Positions 62,337 through 64,000 of a stretch of DNA of 64,000 nucleotides are shown in pieces (within the stretch, counting starts at the first letter, position 1; the number at the start of each line of letters is the position of its first letter). The stretch covers positions 310,001 to 374,000 of the forward strand of contig NZ_JAPDRA010000001.1 of the NCBI RefSeq assembly GCF_026013525.1. Reading direction: 5' to 3'. The notes under the pieces are model-generated. The model made no database searches. It saw nothing but the letters and a program-made list of their open reading frames with translations, and was not told the DNA's origin. Position numbers and translations under genes: made by a program. The stretch is from Sphingomonas canadensis. Its GTDB lineage: Bacteria > Pseudomonadota > Alphaproteobacteria > Sphingomonadales > Sphingomonadaceae.

Positions 62337-64000
62337 CCCGATCCCCGGACTCCGGCGGGGGCCTCTTGCCGCAGAGATGTGTCCAAGGAAAGTCGTATAC
62401 GCGCCACCGCCTCGTCCAGCGGCACGCGCGATACCGGGGTTCCCGCTGGAAAGGCGCTGAGCAGGCGGCTGGGGCACGCGGCGGAGAGCAGCACGAAGGC
62501 GCCGCGATCGCCCGCGCGGCGGATCAGCCGGCCGAACGCCTGCGCCATCCGCGCGCGCACGATCCGGTCGTCATAGGCGCCGCCGCCGCCCGCCAGCCGC
62601 CGCGCGGCATGGAGTACGCCCGGCTTGGGCCAGGGCACGCCCTCCATCACCACCAGCCGCAGCGAATCGCCCGGCACGTCCACTCCGTCACGCAGCGCAT
62701 CGGTGCCCAGAAGCGATGCGCGCGGATCGTCGCGGAAGATATCGACCAGCGTGCCCGTGTCGATCGGATCGACATGCTGCGCATAGAGCGGCAGCCCTTC
62801 GCGTGCGAGCCGGTCGGCCACGCGCGCATGCACCGACCGGAGCCGCCGGATCGCGGTGAACAGCCCCAGCGTGCCGCCGCCCGCCGCCACGATCAGCCGC
62901 GCATAGGCGTTGGCCAGCGCCGCCAGGTCGCCGCGCTTGACGTCGGTGACGATGATCACTTCCGAATTGGCGGCATAATCGAACGGGCTCGGCGCCTCGA
63001 AACGCATGGCGGGGAGCGGCAGGTGCGCCGCGCCGGTGCGCGCTTCCGCCACCTCCCAGTCGCCCCCCGCGCGCAGCGTGGCGGAGGTGACGAGCGCGCC
63101 ATGCGCGGGCTTCAGCACCACATCGGCCAGCGGCCGCGAGGGATCGAGCCAGTGGCGGTGCAGCCCCACGTCATATTCGCGCCCCTCGACGCGATCGACC
63201 GCCAGCCAGTCCACGAACTTGGGATCGGCCGGTCCGCCGATCCGCGCGATCAGCGACAGCCAGGCCCCCACCGTGTCCGCCCGCCAGCCGAGCGAGGCGA
63301 TCGCCCCCTCGATCCGCGCGCGCGCCGGCCCGTCCATCCAGTCCGGGCCGTCGGTGAGCAGCGCCTCCAGCCGCCGCCCCAGCACGATCATCGGCCGCAG
63401 CAGCGCATCGAGCGCCTCACCGGCAGGGCCGGCCGCCTCCACCAGCGCGGCATCGGGCTCGGCCAGCTCGGTCTCCAGGCCGTATCCCGCATCCTCGCCC
63501 TCGTCGCGGGCATAGACCAGCCCGCGCACCGCCGCGAGCAGCGCCTCGACCGGGCCGAAGGGCTGGCCCTCCGCCAGCCGCTGGAGCCATTGATCGGACG
63601 GAAGCTGGCGCGCCGCGGCCACTGCCGCCGCGATCGCCTCGCCCCCTTCGGCGTCATAGCTGGCGACATCGGAAAGCCGCGCCGCCAGCCCGCGGCGGCG
63701 CCCCCGGCTGGTGCCTTCCGGCCCGGTGATCCAGCGGCGGATCTCGATCGCCTCCTGCCCCGTCAGCGCCGCGGCGAAGATCGCGTCGGCGGCATCGAAC
63801 AGGTGATGCCCTTCGTCGAACACATAGCGCGCGGGGCGGCTGTTAGCCTCACGCCCGCGCGCGGCGTTGACCATCACCAGCGCGTGATTGGCGATGACGA
63901 TGTCGGCGTCGGCGCTGGCCCGCGACGCGCGCTCGATGAAGCATTTCCGGTAATGCGGGCAACCGGCGTAGATGCATTCGCCCCGCCGGTCGGTCAGCGC
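62333..64000 (-). CDS. DinG/XPD-type ATP-dependent helicase (partial)
   Basis: The C-terminal 555 residues of a superfamily 2 helicase; the 5' end, with Walker A, lies beyond the right edge. At the edge, cysteines spaced as in the Fe-S cluster of DinG/XPD are visible (GECIYAGCPHYRKC). ADIVIANHALVMVNA and the Walker B-like VFDEGHHLFDAAD follow. Motifs IV-VI appear as ALVTSATLRAGGDW, LLGTDALRDGVDVPGDSLRL and AQAFGRLIRRAGDRGAFVLL. Alphaproteobacterial members act on damaged or R-loop DNA. It leads a two-gene unit with the SixA-like gene. Confidence 0.9.
   Translation of the reverse strand, partial: ALTDRRGECIYAGCPHYRKCFIERASRASADADIVIANHALVMVNAARGREANSRPARYVFDEGHHLFDAADAIFAAALTGQEAIEIRRWITGPEGTSRGRRRGLAARLSDVASYDAEGGEAIAAAVAAARQLPSDQWLQRLAEGQPFGPVEALLAAVRGLVYARDEGEDAGYGLETELAEPDAALVEAAGPAGEALDALLRPMIVLGRRLEALLTDGPDWMDGPARARIEGAIASLGWRADTVGAWLSLIARIGGPADPKFVDWLAVDRVEGREYDVGLHRHWLDPSRPLADVVLKPAHGALVTSATLRAGGDWEVAEARTGAAHLPLPAMRFEAPSPFDYAANSEVIIVTDVKRGDLAALANAYARLIVAAGGGTLGLFTAIRRLRSVHARVADRLAREGLPLYAQHVDPIDTGTLVDIFRDDPRASLLGTDALRDGVDVPGDSLRLVVMEGVPWPKPGVLHAARRLAGGGGAYDDRIVRARMAQAFGRLIRRAGDRGAFVLLSAACPSRLLSAFPAGTPVSRVPLDEAVARIRLSLDTSLRQEAPAGVRGSG

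Overview
The window looks like part of the chromosome of a sphingomonad-type alphaproteobacterium (Sphingomonas in the broad sense). The evidence is high GC content with strongly GC-biased third codon positions, two large TonB-dependent receptors, a NodT-type outer-membrane factor, a non-phosphorylative L-arabinose locus, and the rpmF-plsX-fabH-ihfA-merR housekeeping run. The assignment is inference from gene content; no marker gene such as 16S rRNA is present.

RNA repair locus (about 0.1-6.8 kb). rtcR (minus) diverges from a sigma-54 promoter (GG at 1852, GC at 1864) that reads into a leader with a strong hairpin and a tRNA-like fold ending in CCA. Then come rsr (Ro60/TROVE), a tandem array of five Y-RNA-like elements, rtcB (3'-phosphate RNA ligase) and rtcA (RNA cyclase). 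The five elements share the Ro-binding signature GGCGAATG and two helices that covary from copy to copy, but differ in the distal domain: two carry circularly permuted tRNA mimics, one a T-arm plus hairpins, one a simple UUCG hairpin, and one a larger fold. This is the most interesting part of the window.

L-arabinose / arabinoxylan locus (6.8-17.6 kb): GntR regulator, AraD1, Gfo/Idh/MocA sugar dehydrogenase, GH51 arabinofuranosidase, IlvD/Edd sugar-acid dehydratase, aldose epimerase, FucP-like transporter, GH43 and an esterase. A shared GTCCGAC-centred motif upstream of two divergent units is a candidate operator.

Catabolic island (17.6-29.4 kb): TonB receptor, BBE-type FAD oxidase, GMC oxidoreductase, AraC and IclR regulators, a ThDP enzyme, a VOC protein and a SnoaL-like protein, bracketed by transposase and RHS debris. 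The right edge has an internally deleted IS3-family element with both terminal inverted repeats intact.

29.5-37.5 kb: a tripartite MacAB-NodT efflux operon, then a TonB receptor divergent from a MarR regulator with a perfect 15-bp palindrome between them. 37.5-46.6 kb: a seven-gene, Wsp-like (alternative function) chemosensory operon, every junction a 4-base start/stop overlap, ending in a triple-receiver histidine kinase instead of a diguanylate cyclase.

47-64 kb: core genes. These are trxC, cytochrome bd oxidase (cydA-cydB-cydX) divergent from its assembly exporter cydDC, msrA, an aspartate aminotransferase, a PabB-PabC fusion, an MBL hydrolase, a MAPEG protein, rpmF-plsX-fabH-ihfA-merR, a SixA-like phosphatase and a DinG-type helicase cut by the right edge.
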